A DNA stretch of 64,000 nucleotides, from positions 2,170,001-2,234,000 of the forward strand of contig NZ_CP142523.1 in assembly GCF_036885605.1 (NCBI RefSeq), given 5' to 3'. The stretch is from Janthinobacterium sp. TB1-E2. Its GTDB lineage: Bacteria > Pseudomonadota > Gammaproteobacteria > Burkholderiales > Burkholderiaceae_D. A program made the position numbers and the translations under genes. Position 1 is the stretch's first letter; the number at the start of each line of letters is the position of its first letter. The notes under the pieces were generated by a model. The model saw nothing but the letters and a program-made list of their open reading frames with translations. It did not search any database and was not told where the DNA came from. Shown here piece after piece: positions 8,401 to 15,675 of this stretch.

Positions 8401-11173
8401 CGACGTGAAGGCGCCCGCCAGCGGCAATCTTGTCCTGCGCGCCAGCACGCAGGACAGTGCCGGCAACGCGGCGGTCGCCAACCGCGAAACGTGGGTGGCC
8501 GGCAGCGGCGACTGGTGGTTCAACGCCAGCGACAATGACCGCATCGATGTGCTGCCTGAAAAGAAACGCTACGAACCAGGCCAGGAAGCAAGCTTGCAGG
8601 TGCGCATGCCGTTCCGTTCGGGCACGGCGCTGATCACGGTCGAGCGCGAAGGCATTCTCGATACCTATGTGCGCCAGCTCAATGGCCGGGAACCGGTGGT
8701 GAATATCCCGGTCAAACCAAACTATGCGCCGAATGTGTATGTGTCCGTGTTTGTCGTGCGGGGCAGGGTCGATGGCGTGCAGCCGACGGCCCTGGTGGAC
8801 TTGGGCAAGCCGGCCTACAAGATGGGCATCGCACCGCTGAACGTGGGGTGGCAGGCGCATGAACTGAACGTGATGGTCGTGTCCGACAAGGAGGTGTACA
8901 AGACGCGTGACAAGGCGGAGGTGTCCGTGCGCGTGCGCCGCGCCGACGGTAAACCGTTGCCGGCCGGCGCCGAAGTGGCGCTGGCGGCCGTCGATACGGG
9001 CTTGCTGGAACTGATGCCCAACGATAGCTGGAAGTTGCTCGATACCATGATGGCGCAGCGCAGCCTGCAGGTGGAAACGGCGACGGCGCAGATGCAGGTG
9101 ATCGGCAAGCGCCACTTCGGCCGCAAGGCTTTCCCGGCCGGCGGTGGCGGCGGCAAGGGCGCCAGCCGCGAACTGTTCGACACTTTGCTGTTCTGGAAGG
9201 GGACTGTCAAGCTCGATGCGAAGGGCGAAGTCACGGTGCAAGTGCCACTCAACGATTCATTGACGGCGTTCCGCGTCGTCGCCATCGCCAGCGCCGGCAA
9301 GGAACTGTTTGGCACGGGCAGCACGGATATCCGCAGCTCGCAAGACTTGATCCTGATGTCGGGCTTGCCGACTCTCGTGCGCGAAGGCGACCAGTTGCGC
9401 GCAGGCTTCACCGTGCGCAACACCTCAGCCGCGTCCTTGAGCGTGGACCTGAACGCCAGCGCGGCGGGCAAGGCCTTGCCACGCCAGAGCTTGACCTTGG
9501 CGGCGGGCGAAGCGCGCGAAGTAGGCTGGGATTACCAGGTGCCGCTCGGTGCGCAGCAGATTGTGTGGGAAATCGGCGCCAAGGCAGGTAGCCATACCGA
9601 TAAACTGAAAATCACGCAAAAGGTGGGCCAGGCCACGCCCGTGCGCACCTACCAGGCCACCTTGCAGCAAGTCGACAAGCCCATCAATATGTCTGTGCAA
9701 ATGCCGGCCGGCGCCTTGCCGGGCCGGGGTGGTATCCAGACCAGCTTTGTCGCCAAGCTCGGCGGTGAGCTGCCAGGTGTGCGCGAGTACATGGCCGCGT
9801 ATCCGTACACCTGCTTCGAGCAAAACACGTCGAAGGCCATCGCGCTGCAAGACGAGGAGGCGTGGAACAAGCTGGCCGCCAGCCTGCCCGCCTACCTGGA
9901 CAGCGACGGCATGCTGAAATACTTCCCCATCATGGAACAAGGCAGCGACAGCTTGACGGCCTACGTGCTGTCGGCTACAAAAGAAGCGGGCTATGCGATT
10001 CCCGAACAGACGAAAAACCGCATGGAAGCAGCCTTGACGGCCTTCGTGCAGGGCCGCATCGTGCGCCGTTCCGCGCTGGACACGACGGACCTGGCCGTGC
10101 GCAAGCTCGCCGCACTGGAAGCGCTGTCGCGTTCCAATAAAGTGCCGCCCGATGCGCTGGAAAGCATCAGCATCAACCCGAACCTGTGGCCGACTTCGGC
10201 CGTGATCGACTGGAGCCTGTTGCTGCAGCGCACGCCAAACCTGGCACGCCGCGATGCGCTGCTGGCCGAGGCGCAGCAGATACTGCGTTCACGCCTGAAT
10301 TTCCAGGGCACGACCATGGGCTTCTCCACCGAGCGCAAGGATAACTGGTGGTGGCTGATGGTCTCGGGCGACGTCAACGCCAACCGCCTGCTGCTGGCCG
10401 TGATGGACAACCCGGCGTGGAAAGATGACATCGGCCGCCTCGTGCGCGGCAGCATGGGCCGCCAGAAGAAGGGCCGCTGGGATACGACGGTAGCCAACGC
10501 CTGGGGCACCCTGGCCATCAACAAGTTTTCGGCCAAATTCGAATCCACGCCCGTGACGGGCGCCAGCGCCGTCAAGCTGGGCGGCGATACGCAAGCACTC
10601 GTGTGGAATGGCGCGGCGAAAGTGGGCCCCGTGCTGCAATCGTGGCCAAAGGGCACGGATACCTTGGGCCTGGCGCACAGCGGCAAGGGCAAACCGTGGG
10701 CCACCGTGCAAAGCCTGGCGGCGATCCCGCTCAAGGCACCTGTGTCCAGCGGCTACACGATCAAGAAAACCATGACGCCGGTGGAACAGAAGACGGCGGG
10801 TGCATGGTCGCGCGGCGACGTCTACCGCGTGCGCCTGGATTTGTCGGCGCAGGCGGACATGAGCTGGGTCGTGGTCGACGACCCGATTCCCGCCAGCGCC
10901 ACCGTGCTGGGCAATGGCCTGGGCCGTGATTCGCAGCTGATGACGGCCGGCGAGAAATCCACGGGCTGGGTCTGGCCCACGTTCGAGGAACGCGCGTTCG
11001 ACGCCTTCCGCGCGTATTACGCGTTCGTGCCGAAGGGCAGCTGGAGCGTGGAATACACGGTGCGCCTGAACAATGCTGGCGATTTCAGCCTGCCGGCCAC
11101 GCGCATCGAAGCCATGTATTCGCCCGAAATGTTTGGCGAGTCGCCGAACGCGAATGTGAAGGTGGGGCAGTGA
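5429..11173 (+). CDS. Bacterial alpha-2-macroglobulin with intact thioester motif (YfhM type)
   Basis: The protein has 1914 residues. The start is the GTG at 5429 with AAGGAG before it. A Sec signal peptide (residues 1-33, cut near PAWA-D) lacks a lipobox, so it is probably soluble in the periplasm, unlike the lipid-anchored E. coli YfhM. The N-terminal half contains macroglobulin (MG) domains. The thioester motif CFEQ lies at Cys1462-Gln1465, followed by the alpha-helical thioester domain and a C-terminal receptor-like domain. The protein should trap attacking proteases: cleavage of a bait region exposes the thioester, which binds the attacker. It overlaps pbpC by four bases, the known pairing with a peptidoglycan repair enzyme. 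Unusual features are an acidic/Gly-rich insert near residue 830 and a Gly-rich stretch near 1238. Confidence 0.93.
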   Translation: MPDLPRIFSSPLTGKLGALCLLLSLGSATPAWADSGVSVFSPSGTVKAVRQVRAQFATPMVPFGDMGLPAPFAIDCGKAEPAVVAGAGRWADERNWNFDFERDLPAGVACSFALKPGLKDQAGQALQGTTSYRFTTGGPAIVEAVPYDGQPYIDENQIFVLGLDAAPNEASVAANAYCRADGINEKIPVRLFKGKELEQVLTLRKSFLDRYLTVYFKKRGVVWKAGMPVASKGAPPLPVTVLQCKRSFPANAKVSLVWGEGIASASGIATEKAQTLRFKTRPDFTAKFSCERSNPKEQCIPFLPMRVQFSAPVSAAQVRAMTLKGGGKTYAPTISKEEEKAEFLYSAAFNGPFPVQASFVLSLPPKLTDDAGRALLNRARFPMTVRTGEQPPLLKFPAPFGIIEAKGDGLLPVTVRNIEPVLSGKEVVQPSAAATGATLRVPDNDDKFIIEWMQRLAGNGDGGEYWQPYAQYAGNMSKSVLVGAAGTRPISLPRPDGKKTFEVIGIPLQKPGFYVVELASPILGKVLLGKPTTAYIRTAALVTNLAAHFKHGAQSSLVWVTSLDKGAPVAKAQVAVRDCAGKLLWQGATGADGVAHIPGELANSSCKNNGRYFISARSGGDMTFTLSDWVGGIEAWRFNLPTDDTRADNTLLATVFDRTLLRAGETVHMKHFIRKHTGDGMSLVDKNNGPGSATSVVITHQGSDQNYQLPLRWSASGTAESDWVIPADAKQGEYSVTMAGRPSGSFRVEAFRVPTMKAVLQGPKAPAVQARQLALDAQITYLAGGAATNAPVKLRTVLQDKSVTFADYPDYSFSNGDVKEGLVKQGTGYDDDEGGWQDEGNGGHAGAGAAAARAQSLTLDKAGGARIVIDQLPQLSTPRDLVAEMAFQDANGETASVATRVPLWPSNYLIGIKPDAWALSKDAFKFTVAVLGTNGKPVANAPVAVDFFQRNSYSHRRRLIGGFYAYENSSEVVKLGPACAGKTDGKGLLMCDVKAPASGNLVLRASTQDSAGNAAVANRETWVAGSGDWWFNASDNDRIDVLPEKKRYEPGQEASLQVRMPFRSGTALITVEREGILDTYVRQLNGREPVVNIPVKPNYAPNVYVSVFVVRGRVDGVQPTALVDLGKPAYKMGIAPLNVGWQAHELNVMVVSDKEVYKTRDKAEVSVRVRRADGKPLPAGAEVALAAVDTGLLELMPNDSWKLLDTMMAQRSLQVETATAQMQVIGKRHFGRKAFPAGGGGGKGASRELFDTLLFWKGTVKLDAKGEVTVQVPLNDSLTAFRVVAIASAGKELFGTGSTDIRSSQDLILMSGLPTLVREGDQLRAGFTVRNTSAASLSVDLNASAAGKALPRQSLTLAAGEAREVGWDYQVPLGAQQIVWEIGAKAGSHTDKLKITQKVGQATPVRTYQATLQQVDKPINMSVQMPAGALPGRGGIQTSFVAKLGGELPGVREYMAAYPYTCFEQNTSKAIALQDEEAWNKLAASLPAYLDSDGMLKYFPIMEQGSDSLTAYVLSATKEAGYAIPEQTKNRMEAALTAFVQGRIVRRSALDTTDLAVRKLAALEALSRSNKVPPDALESISINPNLWPTSAVIDWSLLLQRTPNLARRDALLAEAQQILRSRLNFQGTTMGFSTERKDNWWWLMVSGDVNANRLLLAVMDNPAWKDDIGRLVRGSMGRQKKGRWDTTVANAWGTLAINKFSAKFESTPVTGASAVKLGGDTQALVWNGAAKVGPVLQSWPKGTDTLGLAHSGKGKPWATVQSLAAIPLKAPVSSGYTIKKTMTPVEQKTAGAWSRGDVYRVRLDLSAQADMSWVVVDDPIPASATVLGNGLGRDSQLMTAGEKSTGWVWPTFEERAFDAFRAYYAFVPKGSWSVEYTVRLNNAGDFSLPATRIEAMYSPEMFGESPNANVKVGQ

Positions 11174-13275
11174 AAGGCAAGGTTTTACTGATAGGCTGCC
11201 TGCTGGCCAGCCCGGTTTTCGCCGAGGCGGTCCTGACGCCCGCCCAGGTGCAGGCCGCCTACCGCAGTTCGGAAGCGCAGTTGCTCGACCGTAGCGGCGC
11301 GCCGCTGCAATCGTTGCGCGTGGACATGAAGGTGCGGCGGCTGCCGTGGGTGCCGCTGGCCGATATTTCACCGGCTGTGCAGCAAGCCGTGCTGCTGGCG
11401 GAAGACCAGCGCTTCATGCAGCATGGCGGTGTGGATGTGTCCGCGCTGGCCACGGCCGCCTGGGACAATCTGTTTTCGAAAAAGCCCCGGGGCGCCTCGA
11501 CCATCACCATGCAGCTGGCGGGCCAGCTCGATGCGGACTTGCAGGCGTCCTCGGGCGGACGCAGCCTGCGCCAGAAGTGGGACCAGATGCGCGCGGCCCA
11601 AGCCATCGAAGACAGCTGGAGCAAGGCGCAGATTTTTGAAGCGTATTTGAATCTGGTATCGTTCCGCGGCGAGCTGCAGGGCATTGCGTCCGCCTCGTAC
11701 AGCCTGTTCGGCAAGGCGCCGTCAGGCCTGAACCAGACGGACGCCATCATTTTGGCCAGCCTCGTGCGCGCGCCGAACGCGCCGCCGGCCACCGTCACGC
11801 GGCGCGCTTGCGCGCTGGCGAAAGAGTGGCGCATGGACAGCAGCTGCCAGCTGATCGGCCAGCGCGTGCAGACGGCCTTGCAGCGCAACGCGCTGGCCGC
11901 GGAGCTGGCGCCGGCGCCGCAAGTGGCGCAGCAGTTGCTGAAGCAGCCCGGTGCGCAGGTCGCCAGCACGCTCGATGGTCCTTTGCAGCGCTTCGCGCAG
12001 GAAAACCTGCGCCAGCAGCTGGCCTCCTTGCGCGAGCGCAATGTCAACGATGGCGCCATCATCGTGCTTGATAACCGCAGCGGCGAGATCCTCGCTTATG
12101 TCGGCAATGCGGGCGGCAGCCATGTCGATGGCGTGGCGGCCCTGCGCCAGGCTGGTTCCACATTAAAACCGTTTTTATATGAACTGGCGATCGAGCGCAG
12201 GCTGATGACGGCAGCGTCCGTCATGGACGACTCGCCGCTCGACGTCGCCACGGCGTCGGGCATGTATGCGCCGCAAAACTACGACCGCAATTTCAAGGGA
12301 TACGTCAGCGCCCGCACCAGCCTGGCCAGTTCCCTCAACATCCCCGCCGTGCGCACGGTGCTGCTGACGGGGCAGGACGGCTTCTATAACCGCCTCAAGG
12401 AAGTGGGCCTGTCGAGCCTGACGGAACCGGCCGAGTACTACGGCCCGTCGCTGGCGCTGGGCTCGTCCGAAGTGACCTTGCTGGAACTGGCCAACGCCTA
12501 CCGCGCGCTGGCCAATGGCGGGCTGTACAGCACGGCCAGCCTGCAGCCGGGCCAGGCCGGCAAGGATAAACGCCGCGTGATGGAGCCGGGCGCCGCCTTC
12601 ATCGTTGGCGATATCCTGGCCGACCGCGCTGCGCGCAGCATGACGTTTGGCTTGCGCAACGAGCTGGGGACGAATTTCTGGAGCGCCGTCAAGACGGGCA
12701 CGAGCAAGGACATGCGCGACAACTGGTGCATGGGCTACTCGGCGCGCTACACGGTGGGCGTCTGGGTGGGCAACTTCGACGGCAAGCCCATGTGGGACGT
12801 ATCGGGCGTGACGGGCGCCGCGCCCGTGTGGCGCGACGTCATGGATTACCTGCACAAGAACGTGCCCAGCCACGCCCCGAAAGCGCCGCCAGGCGTATTG
12901 CAGCAGATGGTGGCGTACCAGCCCGCGCTCGAAGCGCCGCGCCGCGAATGGTTTATCGCCGGCACGGAAAGCCCCGTCATCGCCGTTCTGGGCGACACCG
13001 TGAAGCCGCCCGCCATCGTGTATCCGGCCGAAGACAGCATCCTCGCCATCGACCCCGACATCCCGCCCGCCCTGCAGCGCGTGTTCTTCCAGGCACAGGG
13101 CAGCCATGCCTTGCGCTGGGTGCTCGACGGCAAGGACCTGGGCGCGGCGCTTGACAGCATCAGCTGGCACCCCGTGCCGGGCAAGCATCTGCTGGCGCTG
13201 GTCGACGATGCGGGCAAGACGGTGGCGCAGGTGGCGTTTCAGGTGCGGGGGAATGCGCTGGCGTCGCTGAACTAG
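11170..13275 (+). CDS. pbpC: Penicillin-binding protein 1C
   Basis: The protein has 701 residues. Its GTG start at 11170 overlaps the upstream TGA (GTGA), so translation is probably coupled. An N-terminal hydrophobic segment is a signal or anchor. The glycosyltransferase (GT51) domain shows ED-x2-F-x2-H at Glu78 and the GASTITMQL motif. The transpeptidase domain has STLK with Ser330, SLN at 388-390 and KTGTS at 508-512. The C-terminal region (about 615-700) matches the extra domain found in PbpC enzymes. It polymerises and possibly cross-links peptidoglycan in the periplasm. Pairing with the alpha-2-macroglobulin gene suggests a joint defence: inhibit incoming proteases and repair the wall. 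Confidence 0.95.
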   Translation: MKGKVLLIGCLLASPVFAEAVLTPAQVQAAYRSSEAQLLDRSGAPLQSLRVDMKVRRLPWVPLADISPAVQQAVLLAEDQRFMQHGGVDVSALATAAWDNLFSKKPRGASTITMQLAGQLDADLQASSGGRSLRQKWDQMRAAQAIEDSWSKAQIFEAYLNLVSFRGELQGIASASYSLFGKAPSGLNQTDAIILASLVRAPNAPPATVTRRACALAKEWRMDSSCQLIGQRVQTALQRNALAAELAPAPQVAQQLLKQPGAQVASTLDGPLQRFAQENLRQQLASLRERNVNDGAIIVLDNRSGEILAYVGNAGGSHVDGVAALRQAGSTLKPFLYELAIERRLMTAASVMDDSPLDVATASGMYAPQNYDRNFKGYVSARTSLASSLNIPAVRTVLLTGQDGFYNRLKEVGLSSLTEPAEYYGPSLALGSSEVTLLELANAYRALANGGLYSTASLQPGQAGKDKRRVMEPGAAFIVGDILADRAARSMTFGLRNELGTNFWSAVKTGTSKDMRDNWCMGYSARYTVGVWVGNFDGKPMWDVSGVTGAAPVWRDVMDYLHKNVPSHAPKAPPGVLQQMVAYQPALEAPRREWFIAGTESPVIAVLGDTVKPPAIVYPAEDSILAIDPDIPPALQRVFFQAQGSHALRWVLDGKDLGAALDSISWHPVPGKHLLALVDDAGKTVAQVAFQVRGNALASLN

Positions 13276-13329
13276 GCGGGGTGAACCGTGTCCTTGGCCA
13301 GCTTCTAGCGCAATATAATCAAAAAATAT

Positions 13330-14010
13330 TTACGGTGCGCTGAGGATGTTCGTCAGCGCAATCCGATACGCCGGTTGCACCTCGCCATTCTTGTCGAGCT
13401 TGTCCGTCATGATTACGCCGAAACCCTGCGCGTACCACACGTATTCGCCGCTTTTGCCTTTGCTTTTTCCGCCCACGTCATGCAGTTCGAACTTGCAGGC
13501 GTCGGGGAAGCGGCGGCCTCCCAGTTCGAGGCGTTCCCAGCCCAGGAAGGTGATGGAGAAATTGCGCTCGTCCGTGCGCGTCGAGGTGGTGATCTTGTCG
13601 GACAGGCCCGCCAGCGGGTAGTGGGTGCTCGTTTGCGTGTCCGAAAATTGCACGCGCACTTCCTGGCCGGGGCGCATGTTGGCGGGGATGGCGGACTGCG
13701 GCGTGTAGACGTTCTTGCTGCGCACGGTGCCGTCTTCATTGTAGTGGACGTTGCCCGTCAGGAATACCTGGCCATCGCGGATGTCCTGGTAGGACGTGGC
13801 CAGCAGCACGCCGCCGTTGAGGATCAGTTGCGTGCCCTTTTGTTTCTTGCCCTCGAACATTTCTTCGATGTTGACTTGCGCATCGCCATTGTTCTTGCTG
13901 AACTTGATGCCCGTCGTCAGTTCCATGCACTGGCCCACCGTGGGGGCCGCCTGTACGCTCGCGGCCGCCAATACGCTTGCCACCATCATTCCACACCATG
14001 CTGCTTTCAT
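13330..14010 (-). CDS. Secreted protein of unknown function
   Basis: The protein has 226 residues. I chose the ATG at 14010 because AGGA precedes it and a signal peptide follows directly (MKAAWCGMM to VQAAP). A longer frame upstream lacks such a site. The mature part is predicted beta-rich, with segments such as GKKQKGTQLILNGGVLL and NFSITFLGWERLELGG, two cysteines (QCMEL and DACKF) and no recognisable catalytic motif. It is convergent with pbpC, 54 bases apart. It is the last of four minus-strand genes (15559 to 13330) that all encode small envelope proteins and may share transcripts. No family assignment is possible from the sequence alone. Confidence 0.7.
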   Translation of the reverse strand: MKAAWCGMMVASVLAAASVQAAPTVGQCMELTTGIKFSKNNGDAQVNIEEMFEGKKQKGTQLILNGGVLLATSYQDIRDGQVFLTGNVHYNEDGTVRSKNVYTPQSAIPANMRPGQEVRVQFSDTQTSTHYPLAGLSDKITTSTRTDERNFSITFLGWERLELGGRRFPDACKFELHDVGGKSKGKSGEYVWYAQGFGVIMTDKLDKNGEVQPAYRIALTNILSAP

Positions 14011-14079
14011 TGTCTTCCTGGCTATCTTGTAAAAGCGCGATGATAGCGTGACTGGAAGCAACGTGGCGCAGCGCTGATG

Positions 14080-14409
14080 CTATTTCACGGGGGCGACGGG
14101 GATGCTGGGCACCGCAGGTGTGGACGCTGGCGGCTCGGTGGGCGTGCCGCTGTGCGGTTTGACCCCATGATTGGCCGTCTGTTTTCCGCGCCGCGTGCGC
14201 TTGTCCGTGCGGGTTTTGCTGGCCTTGCCGTCGTGGACCAGCTTGCCTTTGTTGTCGAGCTTGTCGGAGGCATCCGATTGCTGGCCCGGGTCCCTGGCAT
14301 TGTTGGTGTGGTTGCCTGTCTGGTTCAGATTCGTCGTCGACTGGGCTTGCACCCAGGCGCCGCCCACGGTCATCAGGGTGGCGGCCAGCAAGAGAGCGGG
14401 AGTTTTCAT
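14080..14409 (-). CDS. Small secreted Asn/Thr/Lys-rich protein, paralogue of the 15065 gene
   Basis: The protein has 109 residues from the ATG at 14409. The signal peptide (residues 1-23) ends VQAQ. The mature part begins STTNLNQTGNHTNN, continues with a basic stretch KTRTDKRTRRGK and ends with a Pro-rich tail. It looks intrinsically disordered. The signal peptide and first mature residues resemble those of the protein encoded at 15065-15559, and both have a low-complexity start followed by a basic patch, so the two are probably paralogues. No known domain is visible. The basic patch could bind polyanions such as LPS or DNA, but that is only inference. Confidence 0.6.
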   Translation of the reverse strand: MKTPALLLAATLMTVGGAWVQAQSTTNLNQTGNHTNNARDPGQQSDASDKLDNKGKLVHDGKASKTRTDKRTRRGKQTANHGVKPHSGTPTEPPASTPAVPSIPVAPVK

Positions 14410-14524
14410 GGTGCGTGTCCTGTATGGGAAGTTGGAAGTTGCTGTCGAGCCTAGATTGTCACATGCGTGCTGCCGTTTCCAAGTAGGAATATGCCGCATG
14501 CGCGTGTGAGCATATTGCCAGTGT

Positions 14525-15037
14525 TCACGCATGTCGGCCTGCACGCAAGCGCAGGCGCCGCGCGCTCAGGCCATCGCGCACGGACCATGCCAGCGAGATG
14601 GCGCCCATGGCGGCCAGCCACTGGCCGGGTCCGCCGGGCGGCAGGGCCTGCATGGCGGCCGGCAGGGCAAGCCAGCCGGGCAGCGCCTGCAGCAGCAAGG
14701 TGGCGATCACGCCCAGGTTGATGAACAGCAGGACGTGCAGGATGCGTTCGGGCACGGGCAAGCGGCGCGTGTCGCCTTCGACCACGGTGTCGCGCAGCGA
14801 GACCAGTATCTCCGCCAGCAGCAGTGCCACGGGCCACCAGGCCAGCCAGCCGTGCCAGCTGAACAGGCCCAGCGAGGGAAACAGCAGGCCGAAGATGACT
14901 TCGCGGGCGCTGTGCAGGCGCTGCTCGGCGGCTGCGCCCGGGCGCGATGGCAGCCGCACGAGCAGCTCGTGGTTGAGGATGACGTCGGCCCCGCCCAGCA
15001 AGCCGTGCAGCAGCAGCGCGGCCTGCAGCGCCGTCAT
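14525..15037 (-). CDS. Small multi-pass membrane protein of unknown function
   Basis: The protein has 170 residues from the ATG at 15037. About four hydrophobic helices are visible (roughly residues 1-20, 45-75, 95-118 and 122-150), and the C-terminus is strongly basic (ARRLRLRAGR). Histidines occur at the ends of helices (LLHGLLGG, NHELL, WHGWL, HVLL), but I see no clear haem or metal motif. It lies between two genes for similar secreted low-complexity proteins, with 27 bases to the upstream one. An operon is therefore possible, and it may serve their placement or function. I do not recognise the family. Confidence 0.65.
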   Translation of the reverse strand: MTALQAALLLHGLLGGADVILNHELLVRLPSRPGAAAEQRLHSAREVIFGLLFPSLGLFSWHGWLAWWPVALLLAEILVSLRDTVVEGDTRRLPVPERILHVLLFINLGVIATLLLQALPGWLALPAAMQALPPGGPGQWLAAMGAISLAWSVRDGLSARRLRLRAGRHA

Positions 15038-15064
15038 GGCTATCCCGTGCCGCGTTGCTGGCGC

Positions 15065-15559
15065 TTAGCGGCCGGGCTGGCGCGGCGGCACCACGCCCGT
15101 GTTGCCCGAGGTGCCGGAATTGCCCGTGTTGCCGGTGTTACCCGAGGTGCCAGAGTTGCCGGTATTGCCGGAAGTCCCCGATGTCCCTGACGTGCCCGAA
15201 GTTCCTGACGTGCCTGTGCCGCCCGTATTGCCGTTCATGTTTTGCGTGCCGCTGCGCGCGGCGTTGCCTGCGGACTGGCCGGCGCTGCCCGGGGTACCGC
15301 CGCCCGAATTGGTGCCGCTGGTGGATTGTCCCGTCGTATCGTTGTTGCGCGATTTGCCGGATTTCTGCTTCTGTTTCTTGTCATGCTTGCGCGGCGCCGT
15401 GTCGTCCTGTCGCGTATTTTGCTGCGTATCTTGCTGGGCCGCCGTGCCCGTGTTACCGGTGTTGCCTGTGGTATTGCTATTGCCCGTCGATTGCGCCTGA
15501 GCCATGGCGGCTGCGCCGCCCAGCAGCAAGGCGGCCAGCATCAATGCAGATGGTTTCAT
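15065..15559 (-). CDS. Secreted low-complexity Gly/Thr/Ser/Asn repeat protein
   Basis: The protein has 164 residues. The start is the ATG at 15559 with GAAGGAG seven bases upstream. The signal peptide ends AQAQ. The mature part starts STGNSNTTGNTGNTG, then has a basic patch (RKHDKKQKQKSGKSR), then a long region made of GTS and NTG tripeptides with almost no hydrophobic residues. It is predicted to be disordered and probably extracellular or periplasmic. Its N-terminus resembles that of the protein at 14080-14409. The repeat-coding DNA consists of near-identical 9-base units, so length variation between strains is likely. Function is unknown; adhesive or matrix roles are only a guess. Confidence 0.65.
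   Translation of the reverse strand: MKPSALMLAALLLGGAAAMAQAQSTGNSNTTGNTGNTGTAAQQDTQQNTRQDDTAPRKHDKKQKQKSGKSRNNDTTGQSTSGTNSGGGTPGSAGQSAGNAARSGTQNMNGNTGGTGTSGTSGTSGTSGTSGNTGNSGTSGNTGNTGNSGTSGNTGVVPPRQPGR
15095..15232 (-). repeat. Tandem 9-base coding repeats (GTS/NTG tripeptides)
   Basis: This stretch inside the low-complexity gene is built of imperfect 9-base units on the minus strand encoding Gly-Thr-Ser and Asn-Thr-Gly/Gly-Asn-Thr. Unit boundaries stay in frame, so gain or loss of units would change protein length without a frameshift. It is a coding minisatellite, not a CRISPR array. Confidence 0.7.
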
Positions 15560-15675
15560 GGGAACTCCTTCTCGTGGCATGAAGTGGAGTCACGATTCTG
15601 GCATGCGCGGGCAGGGCGGCAAGTAGGAGCGCGCCGCCCGCGGCTGTGGGTGCATGGCTGGCCGTGGCGCAGGCG

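Noticed and set aside
15095-15232. CRISPR-like array
   Set aside because: Repeat units are 9 bases, contiguous and in frame, with no spacers and no cas genes.
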